Below, piece after piece: positions 1-13,200 of a stretch of DNA of 64,000 nucleotides. Numbering within the stretch: the stretch's first letter is position 1; the number at the start of each line of letters is the position of its first letter. The stretch is from Podospora pseudocomata (Eukaryota > Ascomycota > Sordariomycetes > Sordariales > Podosporaceae), in assembly GCF_035222375.1 (NCBI RefSeq), contig NW_026946363.1:4960001-5024000 (forward strand), read 5' to 3'. The notes below the pieces were generated by a model. The model did no database searches. It had not been told where the DNA came from and worked only from the letters and a program-made list of their open reading frames with translations. Made by a program: the position numbers and the translations under genes.

Positions 1-3000
1 TTTAGACTAGGGCCGCCCTGTGTCTCGATACACTGCCGCGGTTGAAGACCCGGCCATAGTTCGCATGAAAAGTCTTCCGCGGTCCAGCCTCATCAATGCG
101 CGCATAACGCGGTTGTTGACTATTACCTCCTCGCAGGATGCAGCTTTGCATGGAATTCTGTCCTTCTCCTCGAGCTGGCCGGCCAAGCTGAAGCAACAAT
201 GGTGAAGCGGCCACATCCAGCATCGTGGCCGCCAGTAGGTCCAGACGTTCTCGTGTTGTAAAGTAGATATACCTTCATCAGCCCCCGTTGGAGGAAAGGT
301 CTCGCCTCCAAGGTCCAGCCTCGTCGCCCAAGCTGATGAACCGATCTATCTTTATCAGCTTCACCATCTCCATACCTACCTCCGAGGTATGTCCGGACGA
401 CCTGAATGGCTGAGCCGGTCTGAACAACAAGTTCATCCCGTGACGACAAGGGATCCCGCGTTGTCCTGAACCATCACCGTTGAACCGAGAGCTCAAGTGA
501 GGGCCCTCGGAGACCCGGTAGGCCCAGCCTCATTGTTACAGCCGAGCTGCATCACAGCATCCTCCCTGTAGCAGACACAATCCACCACATGCACGTGGAA
601 GTTGAAGAAAAACGTTGAGATGTTCACGCAAGAAGCCGCATCACCAGGTTCGCCGCTGTCGAGATCACACGAAAAAAAAAAAAGCATGGACCAGGCTCAC
701 ATACCAAACCAAAGAGCTAAGCCTTCGGGTGATTGCCGTGATTTTCCAACAGGCAGGTCGATCGATTCCCGGCCGCCTGTTAGAGCGGTGGATCTGGCTG
801 TAACCCAGACCACCTCATCCCATCATCGAATCTTTCTTGTCAAGGCCTGCTCCATGTTCAGAATTGCGCAAGATATCCCCGAATCCGGCATCATACGAGA
901 AACATGGTTTGCTAGTAGTTTGCAAGTGTCTTCGGCACTTGGGGCTCTGCTTTCTCTTCTCCACAGAGCACAAAGAAAGTTTTGCCTCTCCAGATTCACA
1001 AAAGTCTCGAGTTCGATAGACCCTCGATAGTTTTGCCATATCCATCGGAAATATTTGCTCCATCGCATGCTGAAAAAAAATCCACTGACTCGCGAAGCTT
1101 CTCAAACCCGACGCGATTTCCCCCCCTCTCTTCAACATAGCGGTTCCACTCGCTGAAAACTGAATTTTTTGTTGGCCTTTTGGGGACTGTAGTCTCTTCG
1201 CCTTTCGCTCCAATTCATCATGTTTTTTTTGTTAATTTTTATTAACTCACCTTCCCATTACGGACTGACGGATTGTTTCCATAGTTTCCACACCCCAAGA
1301 CAAACGTGATCGACGAACTCTGTTCCACTGTCCCATTCTCGGTATCGGTTCGGGGTCTGCTCGGGGATGCATGGATAGGGATTGTTTACTCTCTGGATTT
1401 CATGATGGGTTTTCCCCCCTCTGTGTCTGGGCCGATGATGAATAGCGGTGAGTTGTTCGCCTTTTGCAAAACCGCTTTGTCATGTTACTCCCCATCCCGC
1501 GGGAAAAGGTTTCATCCAGCCCCAAAAGACCGTTGGACCGTTGAAAGCCGGCAGGGATGGCCCATAGCTGATGATACACCTGCTCCGCATGTTCACCGCA
1601 TTGCAAAAATGCTACCGTGTCTTGCATCGAGGTCGTCTTGTCGCTACTGTGGTAAGGTCGCAACCATCAGCCCCTTCTGTCCTGCCTTCCTCTGGTAGCG
1701 TTGCGATGTGATGTTTGGTGATGTTTTGGTTCGCCTGGTTGAACCAACCAAGCGTGTCTCGCCAATTCGGGATCTGGCCGAACCGTGTGTCAAAAAGGGG
1801 TTGCGCGCCTGTGTTTGAAACACAGAGGCTTGTCCACACTCGGCCCCCAAATCACCCGGCACTTTCAAGCCTTCGCCGTTCTGATTCCCCAAGATAGGCA
1901 ACCCGACGCGCTGGCCAAGGGTTTGTTCAATAACAACAGCCGACAAGAAGCGAGGCTGAAATTTTATTGTTGATGAAGCTGCAGCCTCGCGCCAACCTCG
2001 CTGTATTCGTATGTGATCAGGCGAGAAGAAGCAAGGCGGCTCGTCTTGTCATAGCCCTAGGGACTCCTTCCCGGCCGCCACGAAAGATGATCATCGTCCC
2101 ACTGTTCGTTTTGGCGTCGCCCGTTCCCGCACAAGGGGTTCGTCACACACGGGATTGCGGATGCGGAGTTCGTGATGGGTGTTCACCCCATTGTCTCATC
2201 CCACGAGCCTCCTCTTCATCATCAGCGTCATATACCGCTGCGGCTGATGCAGGTAAGCAAGCCCAAGACAGGTTGAGAAACCATTCCTCTGAGACATGCA
2301 TACAGTCGAGATGAAAGTTCTCGAGAGGTGAACGAAGTCCCGGCAGCTGGGTAACGGGTCACGGCTTAGCGATTGCTTAGCGTCATGATCTTCATCCGCC
2401 TCAGCCGCCATGCAGAAGCACGGGGCACAGATCACCACCAACCACCACTAACAAGAAGCCCATTGTTTCAGCCATTCCTACCGCGGCTTATCAATATTTT
2501 GCTCACAGAGGTGCCCGGGGCGTGTGTCCATCACCGAATAAATCGAGCTAGCAGTTAGCAGCGGCAGCGGCAGGAAGGGACGGGCTGATCGAGATCAGAT
2601 CATCTGATGATGGTTCTCGGGGAATGCCTGTGTGAAGGATTCGCCTACCCCGAGCCAGTATCTTGACTCTTTTCAGCTTGTCCGTTATGAGGATAGGCCT
2701 GCCACTCCGAGGAGAACCTCGCTGTTGACGAGGGGCTTCGTTATTGCCGGCGGTGAAGGCGAGACTGGGACAACGATGAGTGGGCTGATTGAGGGGATCG
2801 CAACGTTGCGTATCCCGCAGAGACCGGCGCTCTTGGCAGTGTTGGTGGATAGGATGTCCCAACCAGGCGAAAAGTCGTGCTCAGCAGAAAGAAGCCCAGG
2901 GTCACCGGTGAGGGACCGGTCAAGAGATCTTGCATCATGGAAGGCAACCTTCAGGAACGCCAACCTGAAGCCCTCGACTACTTCCAAGATTTGGGCAATG

Positions 3001-6000
3001 ATGCCGTGGAGAGAGGTGATGTATCGCAGAAAACTAAAATGGGGTCAGTGTCGATCCTGTGGTCGGTTGAAACAGTCAAACCACCTTGGGGAACCCTTAC
3101 ACTGCAGCTGCCATTTGCTTCTTTCCTGTGGTCTCCCGTCCTGCAATGCATGGTCGTGTGGCACATGGCACAGCCATCACCACAGCGCACTTGCGCATGG
3201 AACTTGCCAAAGGGCAAAAAGGGTCGTGGATCGTGTGGTGTATCCTGCACCGTGGCGCTGGATAATTGTGTCTCACTTTAGCATCTAGTCCAAGGCCAAA
3301 TACTGGCAGCGGATATCTGCACAATGCTGTGCTCACCTTCTTCATTCTTTTCCGCCCACCCTTCGCGATGTCCTCCACCAACGGAAAGCCTTCAGCAGCG
3401 ACAACTTGACGCTTTCCTCCTAGTGCCATATCTAATATAAGCAAGGCTGTGATCCTCGATCTGTCAATCTTGAGTGCCCCGAGTGATCTTCATGATCTGG
3501 TCCCCGTTCAATCGCATAATCCGCACAGACGAGCTACTTTCCCCTTCGGTACTACCTCCCCAGCTGCTGATTCGCCGATTGTCTCACCTTACCTCATCCA
3601 GCCGGCGCGGTCCGACACAACCCACTCCGCTGGGAAAATGACATCAACCACACACCAACCAGAACAGCACAGACCACCAACCGCGCCACACCCTCACATC
3701 CGGTGCTGTTGCTGATCATCATCGGAAATCTTGCTTTGCTTCTTCTTTTCTCGCGTGAGAATGCCACATTCGAGAAGTTCTTCCAAAAGTTCCATCCACC
3801 ACGACCTTTCTCATCTTGGCAGACGTGCAGTAAACGTGGTGATCGACAACACCCTCAACTTTGTCGCTCCCTCCAAAAAATGTGATGGATGACCTCTGAC
3901 TCGCCCAATCCACACGCACGAACCACCACGACTTGCGTCCAGAAGCACGCTAGAACAAATCACCCCCCAACCAACTTCTGCATTACTGGTCCCTGAAGAT
4001 GGGATGGGCAAAAAGAAAAAAACCTTGGACGAAAGACCTCGTCTCCACATGGCTCCACGGACATTGCAAGGAACATTGGCAACTGCAGATCTTTCGCACT
4101 CGGGTAGCTTTCCTTTCCACTGACGAACGAACCTGCTGTCGTCACTTTTCTTCTAGCCTTCTCCCGTTCCTTGGGATCGGAACAGACGAACTGGTCTCTG
4201 ATAATTTCTTTTTTATATTGGCAAAAATGGCATAAACCCAACTACAAACCATGTGGCTGGTTCATGTCACCTGGTTACACAATGCATTGTAGTCAGTGTA
4301 CCGTCAAAGTAACACCGCTGCCAGAGCACTGACCCCCACCACAAAAGCCAAATGTTTTGTTTGCATAAACGGCATTTCCACACCCCCCAATGCACCACCT
4401 CATACCTACCTTACACCACTGCAAGATTCGCTGTCATGGCTGCTGACCCGCCTTCAAGACTGAAGATCCCATCATCTATTGCCATGCCCTATTCCTATTC
4501 AGTGCCCTATCTCCGTCCCCATGCTCACCAATTGATTTCTGCATTACAAAGACCGGGCCGGCTCGCCCGCTGTTGTGTTTTTCTCTCTGCCCGCCAGTGC
4601 CGGCCGAAACCTGCCAAAAATTGCCTTTTACCCCTTGTCATCAATCATCATGTCAGTGAGACAACCCCCCTCCGAACGCAGATCCAAGTGGAGTTTAAAC
4701 CCATTATCCCATCTTCAACCCAAGCGGTGCCAAGGGACCCTGCAGAATAGAACATCATCAAAAGTAGTGTAGGGAATAAAGCGGCAAATGCAATTGAGGC
4801 AAATAGCACCCGCCCAAAAACCCCATCCAACTCAGACAAACCCGACCATTCTCGCGAAGAGTTGAATTATCATCCAAAAAGAATAATCGAGTCATGACCA
4901 CCGAAAGGACCGATGACGCCTCTCCCCCCCCCTACCCATCCCCGTAAATCTCATATCTTCGCACTAAACCGTTTGACTTGTGGAGGATCGTCATCGTTCA
5001 ACACACTTCTAGGTTGGCCGCCCGCGCTCTTCTTCGCCCAAAAGAAAAAAGCAAAAGCGGTAGTCACATCGTCAAACGCTTAATTATTCCCACAATGCAA
5101 CCATCAAGAATGCAGATCATTTCATCCTCATTCAATCAGGGGGAAAGTTATTCTCCCCAATGGGAATTCCCAAAGTGCCATCCATATCCCCATTTACACA
5201 AGCGACAAAAGAGTTCCATGTTTGTGATACCAGCCCCGCCTCGGAAGGATTTCCATAAAACTTCAAAATTGTATCACCAAGTATCCTATTCCATCATCAA
5301 TTTCGCCACACACACCTCCACCATACCAAAATCCACACAATAAAACCGCAAAAAGGAGATAAACTCTCTTGTGTAACGACGATCTGTTTCCAATTTTTTT
5401 ATTTTCAATTTTCCTTGTTTCTCCTCACCCAACTAAACTGTAGCTAGCGGGTCGTGACAGCTCCTCAAACCTAGCCCCCTAGAGAGGCCCATATTCCTCC
5501 TCCTCCTCCATCTATATACACGTAATTATTCCTTTTTTTTTTTTGGCGTGTATATGTCTTCGCAACACAAACACACACCAGAAAAAAGAGAGGGGGAATC
5601 AGATCGTCAGATACATCATGCCGCACATAAAACAAAAAAAGACTACCTCCAAAAGAAAGAAAGAAACGCCCCATGTAAATGCTTTGCCAAAAACCCCCGA
5701 TGTTGTGAACCCACGCCTCCCCCCACCATTGATTGAACCCCAAAAGTTTCGCCGCAACCCCCTTCAACCCGCCATGGAACATCCCAGTTATGACGTTTGT
5801 GTTGTGTTCCCTTTCCCTTGCGCCAGAAGCAGTGGAGAAAGTCCAAAAGAGAAAAAAATCCTTTCACCCTCCTGTGTTTTGCGCCGACCCCAAAACCCAG
5901 CCGCCTTTCTTTGTTTTAGAAAAAAAAATCCCAACTTGCGTAAGTAGTCTGATGTGAATCATGTCCTCGTCTTTCAAGAAGAAAACTCTCGGCTGAAAAA

Positions 6001-6213
6001 CACCACCCAGCCAGAAAAAAATTAGAAACTAAAAAGTACCAGTAATTTTGCCATGGTGTGGGGTCGTTGTATGGTATAACGATTTTATCCTGCACCGCCA
6101 GGGTTTGGGATGTATTTTCTTTGGCTGGTTTGTGGTTGTCGAAAGGGAGGGGGGGTTGATATTAAAAGTAAACCAGCACTGGAGAGACCTGCTGTCCAAG
6201 CTCACACACGCAT
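1..6213. other. Intergenic stretch with no supportable gene
   Basis: About 6.2 kb in which open frames on both strands are short (the longest is 218 codons at 2632-3288), overlap one another and show no recognisable domain or convincing splice pairing. From about 4.3 kb onward the top strand is rich in A and C tracts, which fits the 3' flank of the minus-strand C2H2 gene that ends at 6214. An 8-bp inverted repeat (aagctgat/atcagctt) lies near 332-363. A gene with very short exons could have been missed. Confidence 0.5.
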
Positions 6214-7040
6214 TCAAGACCGGCTGGCGGTGCTGCCATTGCTGCTGCTGCTGCTGTCAAAGTTGTGGCAACCGCGCTCGTGGCGTTTCATGTTGCTTCG
6301 CACACTGAAGGCCTTGCCACAGCCGGCGACCGGGCACTTGAATGGCTTCTCGCCAGTGTGGGAGTGGCTGTGGATGCGGAGAGAGCTGGGACGCGAAAAG
6401 GCTTTATTGCAGGTTGGGCAGATGTACCTGTCTTGGCTCTGGGGGAACGAGGCGGCCGAGGACGGGGCAATGTAGTGGTGATGTTGCCATGGGTTCGCAC
6501 CAGCAGGCGCAAGAGTCATGGACAATGGTGGAGGGAAAGCCTGCGTCTATCAGTTAGCTTGGTGTTGTCTGGCTGTATTGTGCAAGAAAGCAACATACCT
6601 GGGGAAGAGGCCGCTGGAAGTAAAGGCCCGACATGGGAGGAGGAGGGGCGGCGGCGGGATAGTAGGCAGGAATGGTGGGTTGGGCAATGTAGGATGGTGC
6701 AGCAAAGTGTGGTTGGTATGCTGAAGGTTGAACCGACATTCTCGGGGCGGCAGCGGCCATCGGGGGAACGCCAGATTCCATGGGCCCCAGTGGAGGAGTG
6801 GTCTCATAGTAGTAGTTGGAACCGTTCGAGACCTGGCTGGCTGACCTCGTGGGCGGCGAGTTGTATCCCTCGAAGGATTCTCCCGAGGACATGGGAGGAC
6901 TTGGTGGGAGTCCCCTCAAAGCTGGGTTGCCATAGTGCGAGGAGTTGGGCCTGGCGTCGGACTTGGAAGAAGACGATTGGGCTGGGGATCTTGTTAGCAC
7001 CGGGTTCCATGCAGTCGTGCTGCCAAAGTCCATACATTGT

Positions 7041-7072
<32 letters not shown>

Positions 7073-7255
7073 TTGAGCCTGAGCGTGTGTCTCAGCGGTG
7101 GGAGACCCTTGGTCGGCAAGTCCCAAAAGGTTGGAGATGGAAGGCAACGAGCATCTCGAGCTGTCGTCCATTGGTGGTGATGGTGGAGGAATGTATCCAT
7201 AGTGAATGCTTTGCTGAGGTGCAGCGTACTGGGTGGTGACCATTGTGCCTGCCAT
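6214..7255 (-). CDS. C2H2 zinc-finger transcription factor, FlbC-like
   Basis: Two exons: 7255-6599 and 6540-6214, with a 58-nt intron (GTATG donor, CAG acceptor) in phase 0, giving 327 residues. The N-terminal 219 residues are disordered: a short SLPSISNLLG motif, a polyglutamine run coded by CAG/CAA triplets near 7033-7075, then Pro/Ser-rich sequence. Two C2H2 fingers lie near the C-terminus. Finger 1 has C260, C263, H276 and H280. Finger 2 has C289, C293, H306 and ends H-x3-C. They are joined by the classic TGEKP linker. This layout and finger sequence resemble FlbC, a regulator of asexual sporulation in Aspergillus; that assignment is family knowledge plus inference. It could instead be another two-finger fungal regulator. 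The start is the first in-frame ATG. The gene stands alone beside long non-coding flanks, as developmental regulators often do. Confidence 0.85.
7032..7077 (-). repeat. CAG/CAA microsatellite coding polyglutamine
   Basis: A run of CAG and CAA codons on the minus strand inside exon 1 of the C2H2 factor encodes an uninterrupted glutamine tract of about 14 residues. Such tracts vary in length between strains in many fungal regulators. Confidence 0.85.
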
Positions 7256-10200
7256 TTTGTTTTCTGGTGTGAAAATTTATCCCTTGTTGGTGGGGAAAGA
7301 GCGGTCTTGTCGTCGCAACTTGAAGCTTCAAAGCTTTGATCAAGTGTTCTTCTTGTGTGGCTGGAGTGGTCGAGGAGGTCGAGTATCGAGTGCCAGCTGG
7401 ATATATTATGCGGTGGGTCTTGTCTCTGTCGACGACGAGTGATGTGAGGGTATGATATCAAAGATCAGGATGTCCAAGTCAGGTCGGTAATCCGGGAGTG
7501 AGAGGGGGGTGTGGCGGTTTAAGTATGTGCATCACAGCAGAGGCTTGTTGACGTCGGGATGGGGAGGGCAGGGTGTTTTGTACCGTCAGATCTCCCGGCG
7601 GTACATCCATGGAGACTGTATGAATGATCAAGCGCAAATCCACCAGTATCCACAAGTTGATCCCCGGACCAAGGCGGCCAGTGAGTGTTGTCACAAAGTG
7701 GGTGGGTCGGCCTTGGGGTGCTGTGCCAGGCCAGGGATCAGGGCATGGGGCCGATGGTGATCAGAGGGGTCTCCCCCGTTGTCGCCGGGACCCCCAGTCC
7801 GGTACGTACCTCAGACTCGAAATGCTCGATACCCTTCAGAGCATGTCACCCGTGCACCCATCCGTCCAATTCCATAGAGTTATAACGCCTCCTGTTATAT
7901 GTTCATACGGGGCTCTGACTGCCTCATTGTGCATTGGTGCTGGGTGCCCATCTCTTCTGCCTGGCTGGGCCTATTATTCTCCTTCACAACCTTGGTCAGT
8001 GCTTTATTACCTATACTATCAAAAATAGGCCGACTCTCTTCACTTCATTCTTCAAGAAGGATGCTCTCGACGTAAGGTCCAGCCAGTGTCATTGCATGAC
8101 CAGGTTCCGTAGATAGGTACATATCTCACATTGTGTACGTGCCGTAGTTACCCAAGGTCGGTTATGACTGGCTGTCTTTTTTCTACAGTACCAAACTGCC
8201 AGCCGGGCGCTACACAACAACGGGTCGGAAGGTCCCAGGAGGGGTCTGAATGATATGATTGCCATTGATCTGCCGAGTCCAAACGTCTGAGGCTCATGCA
8301 CAGAGACTGGTCATTCGACTGGCGAAACCAGTGCTTTGCTATGCATTCCGAAGTTTGCTGTTCACGGGTGTACAGCGTACTGTCTGTGTAATTACTCCAG
8401 GCTCAACTGGCGTCAACAATCTGAATGGCTTCGTCGTGCTACCAACCCGACAGATCCTTTGACGAAGGTGGCATGGCAACCCAAAGAGCGGAGAGCGGTG
8501 CACACATTTGTGTGGCGCGAATGCTTCTCCGGTCTAACCCAAAGGGGGAGGGTGTCTTCTTCACTTCTCCCACTTCCCACACCCATTTCGCTGGGCTCGT
8601 GCATCCTGCAGAGCCCGCGGCGCACTATCCCAAACAGGAACTGCCCCCCCGGACCCAAATGCTTGGCTGTTAACGATGTCGAGTACGTACCGAACAACCT
8701 GGTCTGTCACGGACGCTTGGGCGTATGGGAGAGGGGCCCCTGAGCCCAGACGCGTGAAACTTGAGACGAGCAGCGACTCCGGATCCTTGTGCCTGAGCTT
8801 GCACTGCGACCGGATTCTCGAGCTGATCTTATGCCGTTCATCGTTACCGCCATGTCAACAGCCCTCTCGAAACACCAGTCTACTATGATTCGCATCGGCT
8901 GCTGTGCACATCGTGATGTCTGTCACCCGTGTTCCAGAACCCTCCCCAGGAGCCGTTGTGGGCGATCATGACATGTAAGTAAATATGCCACTCATCATAG
9001 ACTCTTGATCTCACTGCCGCTAGCTGTCCTGCCCTGTATATGGGCCTGGAGGAGCATCGGTAAACTTCCTGCTGCGACCATCAGGCTCCGGTTTCCAAGA
9101 TCGAGACTAGCAAACAATTAATGTGCTCAGTGGAACGGTACTGCAGAACCAGACTCATCAGACCGCTCTTGCCATCAAGATGGCCACCCAACTTTGCAGA
9201 CAGAGTTCCAGATTCCTGTCCAGGACGGAATGGCTGGCGGTCATGCAGGGGCATTCCCAAGAACCGAACGTTTTGGACATATCGGCAGCCATGATCTGTG
9301 GCCCTACAGGCACAGCAGAGCAGATCTTTTGAGGGTGTGCCGACAGTCTCAGAGCCTTTTTGTTTCGCGTGTTCTTTTGGATACTACTGTTGCGATCGCT
9401 TGAAGGACCTGCCCGGCTATCAGCATGTTGGCCACCACATCCCGTATGTGAATCGCATAAACCATGCAGTAGTATGTTTTAGTCAGCTCTTGCTGATACT
9501 GGTCGTCCTATACTGACGGGATGATATGGGCTGAGCACAGTGTACATGGCACAGGGAATGACCCTGGCATAGACACCCCAGCGTGGAGCTTGGAGCATGT
9601 TTCTTGACGAGATATCGGGGGATTTCCAGAAACAAAGGCTAATCTCAAAAGATCCTTTCCAGTCGGGAATGGCGATAGCTTCTGGCATCAAGCCGAGATT
9701 CGCATCGGAGGCCAAGGGGATTTGATCTCCAGCGGAAGCGAGTCTTGAGAGCTGTCTGGGCCCTTGCCCTACCTACCTTTCTGGCGCTGCCGTTGTCATG
9801 TCTGGTATGCAGCAGGGGCTGCTGACAGATGGATCTTCCGCACTCTCTTGAAAATCCGGTACTCGAGTGCTCGGTGCACCTCTCGGGACGCTTGGTGTAC
9901 GCTTTGGGCTATGGACTGGCCAGAACAGGCAGGGCGTCCAAAGGCATGACAACGGGATGAAGTTTCCGAGGGTAGCGTTGGCAGTCTGTCACCGACCTTA
10001 AACCCACCGGCCCCTCTGTAGGCGCTTGGGCTTCGAAGTTGACGATGGTAAGCTTCAAAACTTGGGATGACACTCGAGCACCGCCCTCGACAGCTGCAGC
10101 CACCCGCGATGAAGGTCCTCGTGGCAGTTTGGCTCTCTAGGGTTTCCTGATGTTTCAATCCTGTTGTGACTCTTTACCAGAAAGGGAGCCGTAGTCTGAA

Positions 10201-13200
10201 CAGCTGATGCCGCGGGGTTGCTGAATAGGTAGTATTCGACGAGAATCCGTGTTTCGGGCAACAGCTTGGCAAGACACCGGACACAGGGCTTTCCGAAAGC
10301 TTCAAAACAGCCTTGGGTCCAGGGGCTCTTCTCAGGTAGGTGGACTTTTGGACTTTTGGATATGCCTTCAAAGTGGAATATCGTGTGGAATGTCGTGTGC
10401 AAATAGAAGTTGCACAAGACCTCAGGTCGAAACCAGAAGGGCAAGAATTGCCCCGCATGTCGTTGCTCTTTCCGAGACAACGAACATGATGTGTCACGGG
10501 AGGTTCATTCCATTCCCCACATTTTACGGGAGTCTGAACCTTATTTTCCTCAGCCACAGTTTGCAGAACAAGGTGTTCCTTTCTATTGCCCTATCTTGTG
10601 GTAAATAATTGTGCACATGAATTGATCCCGACACTGCGGCACCCGAGCTTGGGGTATTCAGCTGTGCCTCTTCATCCCATCACCACCGCCGCCATCCCCC
10701 GCCTTTTGACACCTTTGCATCTGAACTCTTCCCACTCTCCGGGAGCTTCGCCGCCGGGATCACGGTCGGCGGTTGGGTGAGCCGGTGCGGAGCCGGTACC
10801 CGCCCCGACCGGCCGACAACCCCGGCCAGACAGGTCCCACAAACGGCCACTAGATTCATTCAACGCCCGCTAAACTTCCACACTTGGACAGCCGAGTTCC
10901 AGGCCACCTCGCCGGCCAACTCTGCTGCAACTTGCGGCACGGAACCTTATCCCCCCATGTCTCTGTCTTGCTGTCATCGTTCATCAATCTTTCTGTCCGC
11001 CCCCCATGCCGAGCCTCGAACGGATGGTGGGAGCGGTCCGGTCTCGCCAGCAGCTCGGTTGGCGAGAGTCGTCGTCTTTAATCATCACCTGTCACTCTAT
11101 TGATGATTGATATTAGCGTTCCCGACTTTTCGACGGCGGCAATCCCACGTCAAACCAGGATCGTGAGGCTAGCCGGCGCCCCGTGGAGGCCATCTTGACG
11201 GATTGGTTCAGGGACAGCCGTAAACGGAAACCGAGCCCATATTGCCCGACCTCCAGCGAGCAGCGCCCGGTGGCATCGCTGTGGTGCCGTGGGAGTCGCG
11301 TCCAGCCACTGGAGTATTACCTCGATCCTACCGCCCGCCGCCCTCGTTTTATGGTAACGGGCTGGAGTTTGCTGCTGGTGTGTGGTGAGGAGCGGTGGTA
11401 CCTCGGGCACTCTTTGATTGCCTGCCTATATGATGGCTGCTATATACCAGGCTCTCCAGCACTTCTTCCACAGCGGGGTTACATTCAGCGTTCCCTGGTG
11501 TACCCTGGCTTGTGCTCAAGCTGTTGCTCCAGCTCCAGCCAGATGGACCGTCCAACGTCACACGCCGAACCTCTGCCCCCCTTGCGAGCAATACCGGTTC
11601 CCAGGCGGATATTATCCGACTTGCGGGCAGATCGACGTGGCGCACGTCTTGGTGCCCCTCGCTTAGCACAGTCAAAGGCATTGGTGCCTCTTTAGGAATG
11701 GTTGATGATCGACGAGCGTTTTCGACGTTTCTGGGCTCGGGGAATATGCCACGCTGCCCTCGCATGCCATCGTCATGGTCTTAACCAGCTTCCTCTTTGG
11801 GCCACCGCACCACCATCCACATCGTCATGAGGAGAGCTGCATCGCTGACTTGATTGTCCGCCATTCGGGGCGATGCAACGTAGGCACCTGGAGCATGCCA
11901 GTGTACCGTTGTTTTGTTTCTCTTTCGATGGCGGTGGCCTTGTTCTCGTCGTGCCCGCCTCCGAGTCAATAACGAGCGCTGCCATCGCTCCGGTCATATC
12001 ACCGCCGCAGTATCGATAGAAGACGCCAGCTATCAGACCATGATGCTTACTACGCCGCAGTATCCAGTTCCGCCTGCCTCTTTTGAAGCCCGAGCCACAT
12101 CGCTTCGCTCAGTGTGGTAGACGAGATCTGGGTTCGGTCAAACAAACAGGTACAGCGGTCACTGTCTTTTATCACGAGCCAAGCTGCAGCACGATCGATC
12201 CGGGCATGCTCGGCGGGCAAGCCAAAGGCTTTGTCATGCTTTGCTGAGAGTGTCTCTCCGTACCAGAATACCTGGATATCCGCCAAGGTGGAAGTCACCT
12301 CATTGCAGCCTTATTCCATCGAATATCTACGCCAGTAGTGACGAAAATATGTTGACACTTCAGCTTCCCGACGTTTGCCTTGCGTAGCTAAGCTCCATCC
12401 TTTGAGACATAAACGGAGTCACCAGTGGTGCAGCCAAATACCTACGTTACCAATGACGACTGCACGAATAGTCGGGCTTGCTTCTACCAGTCACGACTGC
12501 AGCTCCGTCACTAGAAGCTTGCCTTGCATGCAGAGAGCTCTTGAAGGCTGTTGGAGGTCGTCCCTATGATCTTCGGCTTCCCATGTCGATCAGCATGGTA
12601 CCCATGCCTGACCTGAGCTTGATGGGAGGTGTGACGGCAACAGGGGAAATCAGCAAGTGCAACGTTCATCTGCTCCTCCACAGGCTTTTCATTCCTTCAG
12701 CCCGGATTGCTACCCAATCTAGTTTGGCGCACAACGGGGCAGCCCTGCATCTGCCAGGGTGTTATTATCGATCTCCCAGTACCAAACCTCTGGCAAACCA
12801 ACCACAAGGCAGGCTTTTGGAATTGTCCTTTGTCGCAGCTCAGGCGCGGGTACAAAGTAGCGTACGTAGCCTACCAGCCCTTCTCGCCGCCTTTACCGCA
12901 GTATGGATGTCCTTCATGCATTTCACATTTGTGGCGTCCCATCCTGTACCGCCATAGCCGAATGCGAGTTGCAATTTACCACAACTCTGCCGCCGAGCAA
13001 CCCCTCCTCCCCATATTATCGATATGATAGATATCAAGACCATCACAAAGCAATTAGCGCGCCAAGGCCCCCAAGCTTTTGTTTAGAACGCCAGGAAATG
13101 ACATCTTTTGCACAAGATATGACAAACTGAGCTCTAGTGCGAAGCTGCTCCAACACAACCTTACTTGTCTCCTGGCCTCTATCTAAGCACGATGCCCTCT

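Noticed and set aside
2632-3288. 218-codon plus-strand open frame
   Set aside because: Overlaps several other frames of similar length on both strands and shows no domain or codon bias.
11183-11695. 170-codon plus-strand frame and a nearby Cys-containing frame at 11418-11666
   Set aside because: The shorter frame has a weak hydrophobic start, but no clear signal peptide, splice support or motif.
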